Shown: positions 54,843-63,070 of the stretch, in pieces
Position numbering within the stretch: the stretch's first letter is position 1
How the letters are laid out: each line of letters starts with the position of its first letter
Assembly (NCBI GenBank): GCA_017433615.1
Contig: JAFRGW010000158.1
Coordinates: 1 to 64,000 of the forward strand
Origin: Eubacterium sp.
GTDB lineage: Bacteria; Bacillota; Clostridia; Lachnospirales; Lachnospiraceae
Length of the DNA stretch: 64,000 nt
Direction: 5' to 3'
Program-made: the position numbers and the translations under genes
The notes under the pieces: generated by a model
Databases searched by the model: none
Told to the model about the DNA's origin: nothing
Seen by the model: only the letters and a program-made list of their open reading frames with translations

Positions 54843-54890
54843 TGAGAATGAGCCTCTGGAAGCTCGCGCGCGATCAGAGATCGCGATTGC
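54843..54890 (-). repeat. Dispersed intergenic repeat, copy D (inverted)
   Basis: On the minus strand CAATCGCGATCTCTGATCGC then GCGCGAGC, then TTCCAGAGGCTCATTCTC, a shortened form of copy C in the opposite orientation. It abuts the tsaD stop. With copy C it brackets the VWA and LRR genes as inverted copies. Confidence 0.6.
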
Positions 54891-54898
54891 ATCACGAT

Positions 54899-55963
54899 TC
54901 AGCGTTCTCCCAACTTCAGATTCGGCACTGCATTCAGATCCCAGCCGCTGCGGGTACCCTTCAGGTATTCATAATAGGCTGCTGTTCCAATCATCGCTGC
55001 ATTGTCTGTGCAGAGAACCGGTGACGGATGATAAAATGCAATCCCGCGTTCTGCACACGCCTGTTCCATTGCCGCGCGCAGTGCGGAGTTGGAAGCGACA
55101 CCGCCGGCGATTGCGAACTTATTTACCTTGTAATCCGCCGCCGCACGCATCGCAGTATTCACCAGATCATCTACGACAGCCGCCTGAAAAGATGCAGCAA
55201 CGTCTGCCTGATTCCAGGGCGTCTTTGTCATCTCACATTTATTCAGATAATTCAGAACTGCAGATTTCAGGCCGCTGAAGCTGAAATCATAAGGCCCGGT
55301 TTCCTGCGCGCCGCGGGCATATGTCAAAGTCCCACGCCCGGCATGATCAATCTTCGTCCGCGGAAAATCAATTGCCGCCGGATTGCCTTCCTTTGCGACC
55401 CGGTCAATTTTGGGGCCGCCCGGGTAACCCAGTCCGATCGCACGCGCAACCTTATCGTAAGCCTCTCCGGCTGCATCATCCCGCGTCCGTCCGAGGATCT
55501 CAAATTCCCCGTAATCCCTTACGATCACCAGATGGGTATGTCCGCCCGAAATTACCTCACACAGAAATGGCGGCTCCAGATCCGGGTGCTCGATATAATT
55601 TGCGGAAATATGCCCCTCGATATGATGGACACCGACCAGCGGCAGGTTCTTTGCAAATGCGATTGCCTTCGCTTCGGCCACGCCGACGAGCAGCGCCCCG
55701 ACCAGTCCCGGCCCGTATGTCACGCCTACAGCCGTAATATCATCCAGCGTCATTCCCGCCTCCTGCAGAGACAGTCTGACCACCTGATTGATCTTCTCAA
55801 CATGTTTGCGGGATGCAATCTCCGGTACCACACCGCCGTACAGTGCGTGCAGGTCGATCTGCGAGGAAATTACATTTGACAGCACTGTCCGGCCGTTCTG
55901 CACAACTGCGGCCGCTGTCTCATCGCACGAACTCTCAATCGCCAGTATATTTATATTTTCCAT
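54899..55963 (-). CDS. tsaD: tRNA N6-adenosine threonylcarbamoyltransferase subunit TsaD
   Basis: A 354-residue TsaD (Kae1/Gcp) of normal length. [16 protein letters not shown], the metal-binding [10 protein letters not shown] pair, [42 protein letters not shown] and CTDNAAMIG are intact. It makes t6A37 in ANN-decoding tRNA with TsaB/TsaE. The gene overlaps nothing and follows rnz (2-bp gap). The last residues end in a repeat copy. Confidence 0.97.
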   Translation of the reverse strand: MENINILAIESSCDETAAAVVQNGRTVLSNVISSQIDLHALYGGVVPEIASRKHVEKINQVVRLSLQEAGMTLDDITAVGVTYGPGLVGALLVGVAEAKAIAFAKNLPLVGVHHIEGHISANYIEHPDLEPPFLCEVISGGHTHLVIVRDYGEFEILGRTRDDAAGEAYDKVARAIGLGYPGGPKIDRVAKEGNPAAIDFPRTKIDHAGRGTLTYARGAQETGPYDFSFSGLKSAVLNYLNKCEMTKTPWNQADVAASFQAAVVDDLVNTAMRAAADYKVNKFAIAGGVASNSALRAAMEQACAERGIAFYHPSPVLCTDNAAMIGTAAYYEYLKGTRSGWDLNAVPNLKLGER

Positions 55964-55965
55964 CT

Positions 55966-56877
55966 CTATTCCTCTGCAAAATCTAATGTCAGTGATTTCC
56001 CGTCTTTGCCAAGATATGTCTCCGGAAAAATTGCCTGCAGCTCCTGCAGGTATTGCTTCGGTTTCGCCATGGACGGCGAAAAATGTGTCAGCCAGAGCTG
56101 TCCCGGCTGCGCCTGTACGGCAATCTGCGCCGCTTCCTGCATCATCATATGCCGGTTTTCCTTCGCGTTGCTCTTCTTTTCCGGGTCGCCGTACATTCCT
56201 TCCAGGATAAGCAGATCAGATGCTGCTGCGTGATCTGTGATTGCCGCAACCGGCCGGGTGTCTGTCACATACGTAACCTTCAGTCCTTTCCTTGCAGGCC
56301 CCAGAACAAGATCCGGCGTCAAGATACGGTCCTCCAGTGTTATGGTCTCACCCTTCTGCAGCGGATTCCAGTACTGCAGCGGGATTTCCTGCTCTTTTGC
56401 CCGGACCGGATCAAATTTTCCGCCCCGCAGGATTTCCATCGTATACCCGTAGCAGACAACATTGTGACGGACACGGAACGCGGTAATCCGGAAGCCGGCC
56501 AGTTCCAATACCTGCTCCGGCTCTGACAGTTCGATCAGATTCACTTCAAAGGGAAGCTCCGGCGCAATTACCCGAAGCCCGCCGACAACTCTGGAAAGTC
56601 CCCGGGGGCCGACCAGCGTCAGCGGTTCTGTCCGGTCGGCATTGGCCATAGCCAGCAGTATGCCCGGCAGGCCGCTGATATGATCTCCGTGATAATGTGT
56701 AAAACAGATCACCTCGATCGGTTTGAAATTCCAGCTGTTCTCCCTCATGGAAATCTGTGTTCCCTCTCCACAGTCAATCAGGATGCTTTTTCCGTTGCAC
56801 CTCAATATCAGTGACGTCAGGTAGCGTTTTGGCAGCGGCATCATGCCGCCGGTACCGAGCAAACATAAATCAAGCAT
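55966..56877 (-). CDS. rnz: Ribonuclease Z
   Basis: A 303-residue metallo-beta-lactamase fold tRNA 3' endonuclease (RNase Z/ElaC). It shows the start [22 protein letters not shown], the metal motif [16 protein letters not shown] and further ligands in [22 protein letters not shown] and WLTHFSPS. Length is normal for the short form. It processes tRNA 3' ends lacking encoded CCA, as with the tRNAs here. Probably cotranscribed with tsaD. Confidence 0.95.
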   Translation of the reverse strand: MLDLCLLGTGGMMPLPKRYLTSLILRCNGKSILIDCGEGTQISMRENSWNFKPIEVICFTHYHGDHISGLPGILLAMANADRTEPLTLVGPRGLSRVVGGLRVIAPELPFEVNLIELSEPEQVLELAGFRITAFRVRHNVVCYGYTMEILRGGKFDPVRAKEQEIPLQYWNPLQKGETITLEDRILTPDLVLGPARKGLKVTYVTDTRPVAAITDHAAASDLLILEGMYGDPEKKSNAKENRHMMMQEAAQIAVQAQPGQLWLTHFSPSMAKPKQYLQELQAIFPETYLGKDGKSLTLDFAEE

Positions 56878-56975
56878 TATTTACCTCACATAAAATATAC
56901 CATCACCGGGCTTCTGCTTCCCTTTGATGGTATATTCTGACACGTATCTGTAATCTGATACATTATTCCGGATGT

Positions 56976-57344
56976 CTATGCATGCCGGCTTACATATTCC
57001 TTCAGTTTCTCAAATGTCTCGTCGCTGAACACATGCTCCATACGGCATGCATCCTGATTGGCAACTTCCGGGTCAACACCGATGTCGATCAGGAAGTTAC
57101 ACAGAAACTCATGCCGTGCAAGTACTTCTGAGGCTTCTTCCATACCTTTGTCTGTAAGAACCAGCTCGCCATGGTCTTCCCGGATCACATAGCCTTCTTC
57201 GATCAGCTTCGAAACTGCGATACTGACGCTCGGTTTTGAAAAGCCGAGATGCCGGGCCACGTCAACCGACCGGCAGCTCCCATGCATCTTGCGCAGAAGC
57301 AGGATCGCTTCGATATAGTCTTCTTTCGACTGATTTCTCACCAT
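56976..57344 (-). CDS. MntR/DtxR-type metal-dependent regulator
   Basis: A 122-residue regulator with an N-terminal winged helix (SKEDYIEAILLLRKMHGSCR, then FSKPSVSIAVSKLIEEGYV) and a C-terminal dimerisation/metal domain. Metal ligands of MntR have counterparts: Asp9, Glu12, His in LARHEFLCNFL, and Glu/His in DACRMEHV. It lacks the SH3-like domain of DtxR and IdeR. It starts 332 bp from lon on the opposite strand behind AGAAGGAG, with its own promoter at 57500-57528. Its targets (manganese or iron transport) are not in the window. Confidence 0.9.
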   Translation of the reverse strand: MVRNQSKEDYIEAILLLRKMHGSCRSVDVARHLGFSKPSVSIAVSKLIEEGYVIREDHGELVLTDKGMEEASEVLARHEFLCNFLIDIGVDPEVANQDACRMEHVFSDETFEKLKEYVSRHA

Positions 57345-57495
57345 AGTAAAAACCTTCTCCTTCTATACGAAAAAGAAAATGGAGCATCCTCCATTTTGAC
57401 ATCGCTTGCTGCTGTCCGGACGTCTTGTTATCTTCTGCAGGACGCAGTCACATTCCCCCGATTGTGATGCTTCCCTTTGCTGTCTGCCCGGACAA

Positions 57496-57516
57496 TGACA
57501 TTATACGTGAATGTCA
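57496..57516 (-). promoter_or_regulatory. Dyad over the mntR-like -10
   Basis: TGACATT-N7-AATGTCA overlaps the TATAAT of the mntR-like promoter. A perfect 7-bp inverted repeat in this position suggests autoregulation. It could instead be the binding site of another regulator. Confidence 0.55.
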
Positions 57517-57528
57517 GATTAAAGTCAA
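57500..57528 (-). promoter_or_regulatory. Promoter of the mntR-like gene
   Basis: TTGACT (plus 57523-57528) and a perfect TATAAT (plus 57500-57505) with a 17-bp spacer on the minus strand, about 155 bases before the start codon. Confidence 0.75.
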
Positions 57529-57574
57529 CGCGGCGGAAAATACTTCGTTCACTAACTTTTAACAGATATCCCGC

Positions 57575-57602
57575 TTGACAATTAAACAACAAATGATATA
57601 AT
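57575..57602 (+). promoter_or_regulatory. lon promoter
   Basis: TTGACA (57575-57580) and TATAAT (57597-57602) with a 16-bp spacer. The CIRCE element begins 16 bases downstream. Confidence 0.85.
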
Positions 57603-57617
57603 TTGCTTAACTGCGGA

Positions 57618-57644
57618 TCAGCACTCGTTTCTGTTGAGTGCTAA
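57618..57644 (+). promoter_or_regulatory. CIRCE element (HrcA operator) before lon
   Basis: TCAGCACTC-N9-GAGTGCTAA, differing at one position from the CIRCE half-site pair TTAGCACTC/GAGTGCTAA, with the canonical 9-base centre. It lies between the promoter and the lon start. HrcA would repress lon until heat or misfolded-protein stress. Confidence 0.9.
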
Positions 57645-57676
57645 CAAATGTAGATGATATAGATTGAGGAACACTT

Positions 57677-60175
57677 ATGAACGAATTGAAAAGTTATATG
57701 ATCATACCAATGTACGACACGATCGTCCTGCCGGACGTCGAGTATCAGTTCGGCTCGGACGACTTTACTGAAGAAGAGAAAAGCCGCATCAAAATTGACG
57801 GCAACAAGGCCATTCTGCTTCCGATGAAGGAGCCGAAGGAACGCTCTGAGATGAAGCTGGATGACTTCTACGGACTCGGTGTACTGGCGGATGTTCTGGA
57901 GATTCTTGAGACGAACATCGGCACCCGTGTCCATGTCCACACACGCGAAAAGGTGAAAGTGCTTGATTTCCACGCGACAGAGGAAATTCTGGAAGGATCC
58001 TGGAAGCCGCAGGAGGAAATCGTCGATATCAATGCCGACGGCGAGAAAGCACTGCTCGATCAGATCAAGGAAGTGACACTGGATATTTCCCAGCACATTC
58101 AGGGCGGCAACCTGGTGCAGAACTATATCAAGGCAATCAGTTCCATCTCCGACTATGCGGCGATGTTCTGCCAGTTCTATGGCATGACGCCCGATGAAAA
58201 ATACGCGCTTCTGGAGACCGACTCCCTGAAACAGCGCGGTCTGCTGGTACATGAGGCGCTGCTGCGTTTCAAGGGAACCATTGATCTGCAGGTTGATCTG
58301 AACAAGCGTTATAACGACACCGAGGGCAATCTCTATAAGAAAGCTGCGATCCAGAAGCAGATCGGTCTTCTGCAGGACGAACTGGATTCCATGGATCCGG
58401 AAACGGCTTCTACAGAAAATGAGTATAAGCAGAAAATCGAGGCTTCCGGCATGCCCGAGGAAGCCCGCAAGGAAGTCGACCGCGTTCTCAAACGGTATCT
58501 GCAGTCGCAGCCGAATGATCCCGAGCGCAGTTCCATGGAGAACTATCTGGACTTCGTCACGGCTCTGCAGTGGAAACTGGATGAGATTCCGCCGGTCGAC
58601 CTGAAGAAAGCGAAAAAAGTGCTGGACCGCGATCACTACGGTCTTGAGAAAATCAAAGAACGCATGCTGCAGCAGATTGCCGTTATGACCTTAAAGCAGA
58701 ACCAGGGCGGATCGATCCTGCTGCTGGTCGGTGCGCCCGGTACCGGCAAAACAAGTCTCGGCAAGAGTGTCGCAGAAGCACTCGGCAGAAAGTATGTCCG
58801 CGTCAGCCTCGGCGGCATCCGGGACGAAGCTGAGATCCGCGGTCACCGGCGTACTTACGTCGGTGCAATGCCGGGCCGCATCATGGACGGCATCAAGCGC
58901 TCCGGCGCAATGAATCCGGTCGTCGTCCTTGACGAAGTTGACAAGCTTGCGCGCGGATTTGAAGGGGATCCGGCGAGTGCCCTTCTGGAGGTTCTCGACC
59001 CCGAGCAGAATAATACCTTTACCGATCATTACATGAACATTCCTTATGATCTGTCGAATGTATTTTTCATCTGCACAGCAAATACTTATGACACAATCCC
59101 GCAGCCGCTCCTTGACCGTATGGAAATGATTCAGCTGCCGGGTTACACACCGATTGAAAAGCTGCAGATTGCGAAAAAACACCTGCTGCCGCGCGCACTG
59201 GAAGATGCCGGCATCGACAAAAAGCAGCTTCGCGTCACAGATGGTGCAATCCGGCGGATCATCAATGAATACACGATGGAATCCGGCGTCCGCGGTCTGA
59301 AAAAGCAGCTGGATATTCTCTGCAGGAAAACTGCCGCAAAGATCGTCGAACAGCTTTCCGAGACGGAAGCTGCCACCAGAAAAGCACAGGCTGCCGCCGC
59401 AGAGGCCGCAGAAGCTGCAGAGACTGCTGCCGCCAATCCGGATGATCCGTCCGCTGCAAATGACAGTGCCGCAGCACAGGAAGCAAGTGAAAATACACCG
59501 CTTCCGATTGCAAAAGAGCTGCGTATCACGGTCCGCGAGAAGAACATTCCGGAATTTCTCGGCAACAAGGGAATTCTGCACGACAGGATTCTGAAACACT
59601 GCCCGCCGGGTGTCGCGACAGGCCTTGCCTGGACGATGGCAGGCGGCGAGATCCTCTTTATTGAAACAACCTTTATGAAAGGCAGCGGCAATATTATTCT
59701 GACCGGTCAGCTCGGCGATGTCATGAAAGAGTCTGCAACCATCGCACTCAGCCTGGTCAAATCGCTGTTTGTCAGCGACAATATTGATTTCAACGATAAA
59801 GACATTCACATCCATGTGCCGGACGGCGCGGTTCCGAAGGATGGCCCTTCGGCAGGTGTCACAATGTTTACCGCTCTGGTCTCACTCGTGACCGGAAAAT
59901 CCGTCCAGAATGACCTTGCCATGACCGGTGAAATTTCCCTGCGCGGACAGGTTCTGCCGATCGGCGGTCTGCCCGAGAAACTGATGGCCGCACAGCGCGC
60001 AGGTGTCAAGAAAGTCCTCATCCCGAAGGACAACGTGCGCGATCTGGAAGATGTGGCCAAAGAAGTGCGCGACACACTGGAAATTGTACCGGTCAGCACC
60101 GTGCAGGACGTGATCGATCACGCACTGCATACCAAACTGCCGAAACGGAAACACCTGTCGGCCGCAAAAGAATGA
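57677..60175 (+). CDS. lon: ATP-dependent protease Lon
   Basis: An 832-residue LonA. The N-terminal LAN domain runs about 1-200, then a coiled coil. The AAA+ module has GAPGTGKTSLG and VVLDEVDKLARGFEGDPASALLEVLDPEQN. The protease domain has the catalytic Ser in PKDGPSAGVTM and Lys in GGLPEKLMAA. The N-terminal start MNELKSYMIIPMYDTIVLP is unusual in having little before the first strand. An Ala/Glu/Asp-rich insertion (about 575-605: EAAEAAETAAANPDDPSA) joins the AAA and protease parts. It degrades misfolded proteins. A CIRCE element suggests HrcA control. Confidence 0.95.
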   Translation: MNELKSYMIIPMYDTIVLPDVEYQFGSDDFTEEEKSRIKIDGNKAILLPMKEPKERSEMKLDDFYGLGVLADVLEILETNIGTRVHVHTREKVKVLDFHATEEILEGSWKPQEEIVDINADGEKALLDQIKEVTLDISQHIQGGNLVQNYIKAISSISDYAAMFCQFYGMTPDEKYALLETDSLKQRGLLVHEALLRFKGTIDLQVDLNKRYNDTEGNLYKKAAIQKQIGLLQDELDSMDPETASTENEYKQKIEASGMPEEARKEVDRVLKRYLQSQPNDPERSSMENYLDFVTALQWKLDEIPPVDLKKAKKVLDRDHYGLEKIKERMLQQIAVMTLKQNQGGSILLLVGAPGTGKTSLGKSVAEALGRKYVRVSLGGIRDEAEIRGHRRTYVGAMPGRIMDGIKRSGAMNPVVVLDEVDKLARGFEGDPASALLEVLDPEQNNTFTDHYMNIPYDLSNVFFICTANTYDTIPQPLLDRMEMIQLPGYTPIEKLQIAKKHLLPRALEDAGIDKKQLRVTDGAIRRIINEYTMESGVRGLKKQLDILCRKTAAKIVEQLSETEAATRKAQAAAAEAAEAAETAAANPDDPSAANDSAAAQEASENTPLPIAKELRITVREKNIPEFLGNKGILHDRILKHCPPGVATGLAWTMAGGEILFIETTFMKGSGNIILTGQLGDVMKESATIALSLVKSLFVSDNIDFNDKDIHIHVPDGAVPKDGPSAGVTMFTALVSLVTGKSVQNDLAMTGEISLRGQVLPIGGLPEKLMAAQRAGVKKVLIPKDNVRDLEDVAKEVRDTLEIVPVSTVQDVIDHALHTKLPKRKHLSAAKE

Positions 60176-60181
60176 ATGACT

Positions 60182-60220
60182 GGACTGGCGCATAAAGCAC
60201 TTTCATGCACCAGTCCTTTT
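60182..60220 (+). terminator. Terminator between lon and trmO
   Basis: GGACTGGCGCAT pairs with ATGCACCAGTCC with one mismatch, followed by TTTT. trmO starts 17 bases later. Confidence 0.75.
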
Positions 60221-60236
60221 GTATTGGAGGACATAA

Positions 60237-60974
60237 ATGGAACGTTATGAGAAGGTGATTGAGCCGGTCGCATTTATACGATCGGATTTTCCGGAGAAGT
60301 TCGGGATTCCGCGGCAGAGCGGACTCGCGCGTACGCAGGCGGAGATTGTGTTTGCGCACGGGTTTGAAAATCCGGAGGCTGTCCGCGGGCTGGAGGATTT
60401 TTCTTATATCTGGCTGATCTGGGGTTTTTCCGCAAATGAGAACTGCAGCGGCAGTACAGCCGCAGAAGTAAAGAACGCTTCTGTGGCATGGAAGGCTACT
60501 GTGCGGCCGCCGCGGCTCGGCGGAAACACGCGTGTCGGTGTTTTTGCATCCCGCTCTCCCTTCCGGCCGAACGGACTCGGCCTGTCGAGTGTGCGGCTGG
60601 TCCGTGTTGAGATCAGGGAAAATGGTCCTGTCCTTACGGTAGAAGGTGCCGACCTCATGGACGGTACACCGATCTATGATGTCAAACCCTATATTCCGTA
60701 CGCCGACGCGCATCCGGAGGCAGACGGCGGATTTACCGACCGCGTCCCGCGCAGAACCCTGACCGTGAACTGCCCGCCGGATCTGCTTGCAAATATCCCT
60801 GCCGCAAAACAGAACGGATTGCTGGATCTGCTCTCGCAGGATCCACGTCCTTCCTATCAGCATGACCCGGACCGCATCTATGGCTTGAGTTATGCCGGAT
60901 ATTCTGTTAAATTTACTGTTGCAGATAACATACTCACCGTGCGGGATATTTTCCCGCTCACAGAGCAGCAGTAA
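60237..60974 (+). CDS. trmO: tRNA (N6-threonylcarbamoyl-A37)-N6-methyltransferase TrmO
   Basis: A 245-residue TsaA/TrmO-like (VirR/YaeB) protein. It starts VIEPVAFIRSDFPEKFGIPR, and has FSYIWLIWGFSANE, KATVRPPRLGGNTRVGVFAS and RSPFRPNGLGLSSVRL, the family signature, then YDVKPYIPYADAHPEA. It methylates t6A37 made by TsaD, which is encoded in the same window on the other strand. The C-terminal half is the family's normal extension. Good GGAGG box. Confidence 0.93.
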   Translation: MERYEKVIEPVAFIRSDFPEKFGIPRQSGLARTQAEIVFAHGFENPEAVRGLEDFSYIWLIWGFSANENCSGSTAAEVKNASVAWKATVRPPRLGGNTRVGVFASRSPFRPNGLGLSSVRLVRVEIRENGPVLTVEGADLMDGTPIYDVKPYIPYADAHPEADGGFTDRVPRRTLTVNCPPDLLANIPAAKQNGLLDLLSQDPRPSYQHDPDRIYGLSYAGYSVKFTVADNILTVRDIFPLTEQQ

Positions 60975-61003
60975 ATCCATTCAGACAGGTTGTATGTAGT
61001 TAT

Positions 61004-62026
61004 ATGAATGACAGCAGAATCAATACAGAAGCAGATAAAAGAACAGTAAACCGCAGCGAACAGGCGCTTCGCGATGCCGGCATGCAGGCTCCTGCAGAAA
61101 TCAACATGCAGACGCCTGCCGGGATCGATATGCAGACGCCTGCCGGGAACTATGCACAGACGCCTGCCGGAAACGATATGCAGTCTCTTGACGAACGCCG
61201 CGAGGAGATTGAGAAAAGTCTCCGCAAAAAATTCCGCAAGAGCATTATGAGCAAGTTTGCCCGCGCCATCAGTGACTATGAGCTTCTCCAGCCCGGTGAC
61301 CATGTTGCGGTCTGTATTTCCGGCGGAAAAGACTCCATGCTCATGGCAAAATGCTTTCAGGAGCTGAAACGCCGCAACAAATTTCCGTTTGACCTGACCT
61401 TTCTGGTTATGGATCCCGGCTATGCGGATGCAAACCGGAAAATGATCGAATACAACGCCGCACTTCTGGGCGTGCCTGTTACGATCTTCGAATCACAGAT
61501 CTTCGATGCCGTCTATACCATTGAAAAGTCGCCCTGCTACCTCTGCGCACGCATGCGGCGCGGATATCTCTACAGCAAGGCAAAGGAACTGGGATGCAAC
61601 AAAATCGCACTCGGGCATCACTATGACGATGTCATCGAGACAACTTTGATGAGCATCCTATACAGCGGGCAGACCCAGACCATGATGCCGAAGCTCCACA
61701 GCACCAATTTTGAGGGCATGGAGCTGATCCGGCCGATGTATTTGATCCGCGAGGATGAGATCTGTCACTGGCGCGACTACAACGGTCTGAAGTTCCTGCG
61801 CTGTGCATGCCGCTTCACAGAGGCCGTCGCCGCAAACAAAAACAGTGCCGCAACCGGTGATTCCCTCTCCAAGCGTGTGGAGGCAAAGGAACTGATCGCA
61901 GCACTGAAGGTTAACAATCCGAATGTCGAGGCGAATATCTTCCGGAGCATGGAGAACATTCACCTCAATGCGGTACTTGGCTACAAAAAAGATGGCGTGT
62001 ACCGGCATTTTCTGGATGAATATTGA
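61004..62026 (+). CDS. TtcA-like PP-loop tRNA thiolation ATPase
   Basis: A 340-residue PP-loop protein of the TtcA/TtuA family. The ATP-binding CISGGKDSMLMAK (about 105-117) is preceded by a stretch of 8-residue repeats (MQTPAGID/MQTPAGNY/..., about 28-60). Cysteine sites are SPCYLCARM (C-x2-C) and RCACRF, with YVDDVIETTL-like GHHYDDVIETTLMSILY. Members thiolate cytidine 32 or other positions using a [4Fe-4S] cluster. The target nucleotide is not certain. It is downstream of trmO by 29 bases. Confidence 0.85.
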   Translation: MNDSRINTEADKRTVNRSEQALRDAGMQAPAEINMQTPAGIDMQTPAGNYAQTPAGNDMQSLDERREEIEKSLRKKFRKSIMSKFARAISDYELLQPGDHVAVCISGGKDSMLMAKCFQELKRRNKFPFDLTFLVMDPGYADANRKMIEYNAALLGVPVTIFESQIFDAVYTIEKSPCYLCARMRRGYLYSKAKELGCNKIALGHHYDDVIETTLMSILYSGQTQTMMPKLHSTNFEGMELIRPMYLIREDEICHWRDYNGLKFLRCACRFTEAVAANKNSAATGDSLSKRVEAKELIAALKVNNPNVEANIFRSMENIHLNAVLGYKKDGVYRHFLDEY

Positions 62027-62035
62027 TTATTATTG

Positions 62036-62120
62036 AAAAAGCCCGTATCCGGATGCCTTTTCTAAAGCAGCAAATTCTATCTGAGCTGCGTAGAAAATGG
62101 CATCCGGATACGGGCTTTTT
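62036..62120. terminator. Bidirectional terminator containing hairpin repeat copy 2
   Basis: AAAAAGCCCGTATCCGGATG pairs across to its complement ending in GGGCTTTTT (62036-62120), between the convergent TtcA-like and dapF genes. Its core (62051-62105) is about 87% identical to 26660-26713. Confidence 0.85.
62051..62105. repeat. 54-bp hairpin repeat, copy 2
   Basis: GGATGCC...GGCATCC outer stem, inner GCAGC...GCTGC. The middle CTGAGCTGCGT is identical to copy 1. Here it lacks the REP-like arms of copy 1 and is extended by GCCCGTATCC/GGATACGGGC. Confidence 0.75.
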
Positions 62121-62123
62121 GAA

Positions 62124-62954
62124 TCAGATTTCTCCGGAGAAGACAGTCGTTGCGGGGCCGGTCATGTAGACCTGGTTAGCCTCGCGGTCCCATTCGATCT
62201 CGAGAGTTCCGCCGAGCAGCTGTACTTCGACGGGTGCATCCGCTACTTTTCCGTTGATAATGGAGGCGACGGCCGCCGCACATGCGCCGGTCCCGCAGGC
62301 AAGTGTTTCGCCGCTGCCGCGCTCCCACACACGCATCTTAAGAATATGGTCTCCATACACTTCTATAAACTCTGTGTTGACGCGGTCCGGGAAGATCGGA
62401 TGTTTCTCAAAGCGCGGTCCGATCAGTTCCAGACGCAGCGGGCGAACCTGATCCACATATACAACGGCATGAGGATTTCCCATGGAAACCCCTGTAAATT
62501 CGTATTCTTCCCCGTCAACAATGATCGGCACGTTTATTGCCTGTTCTGTCTTAACATCAACCGGGATTTCGGAGGCTGTCAGAATTGCCGGTCCCATGTT
62601 GACGCGGACTTTCTCTACTTTTCCGTTTTTCGGGAAAAGCTTCAGCTCTTTGATGCCGCTCTTCGTGCTGACGGTAATGACCTCTTTATCTGTCAGTCCA
62701 AAGTCATAGACATATTTTCCCACACAGCGGATCCCGTTGCCGCACATAGCACCTTCTGATCCGTCCGCATTGAACATCTGCATCTCAAAATCCGCACAGT
62801 CAGAAGGCTTGATCAGGATCAGACCGTCCGAGCCGATTCCAAAATGACGGTCACTTACTTTAATCGCCAGTTCTTTTGGATCTGCCACCGTCTCCGAGAA
62901 GCAGTTCACATATACATAGTCATTACCGCATCCGTGCATTTTTGTGAATTTCAT
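62124..62954 (-). CDS. dapF: Diaminopimelate epimerase
   Basis: A 276-residue DapF converting LL- to meso-diaminopimelate for peptidoglycan and lysine. It starts MKFTKMHGCGNDYVYVNC. The catalytic cysteines are in AMCGNGIRCVGKY and LACGTGACAAAVA. VSMGNPHAVVYVD and MRVWERGSGET are present. Length is normal. Followed by a bidirectional terminator. The NYN gene is upstream on the same strand with a 116-bp gap. Confidence 0.97.
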   Translation of the reverse strand: MKFTKMHGCGNDYVYVNCFSETVADPKELAIKVSDRHFGIGSDGLILIKPSDCADFEMQMFNADGSEGAMCGNGIRCVGKYVYDFGLTDKEVITVSTKSGIKELKLFPKNGKVEKVRVNMGPAILTASEIPVDVKTEQAINVPIIVDGEEYEFTGVSMGNPHAVVYVDQVRPLRLELIGPRFEKHPIFPDRVNTEFIEVYGDHILKMRVWERGSGETLACGTGACAAAVASIINGKVADAPVEVQLLGGTLEIEWDREANQVYMTGPATTVFSGEI

Positions 62955-63070
62955 GTTGTATTTCCCTTCTGAATATTATGTGACTTTCAGCGCAGGCGGG
63001 GAAGTCCACCGCCTCTCCAGACGCTTTAATCATAATCGCCCACGCGGATCCCGCGTCAGAATCCGTTTCC

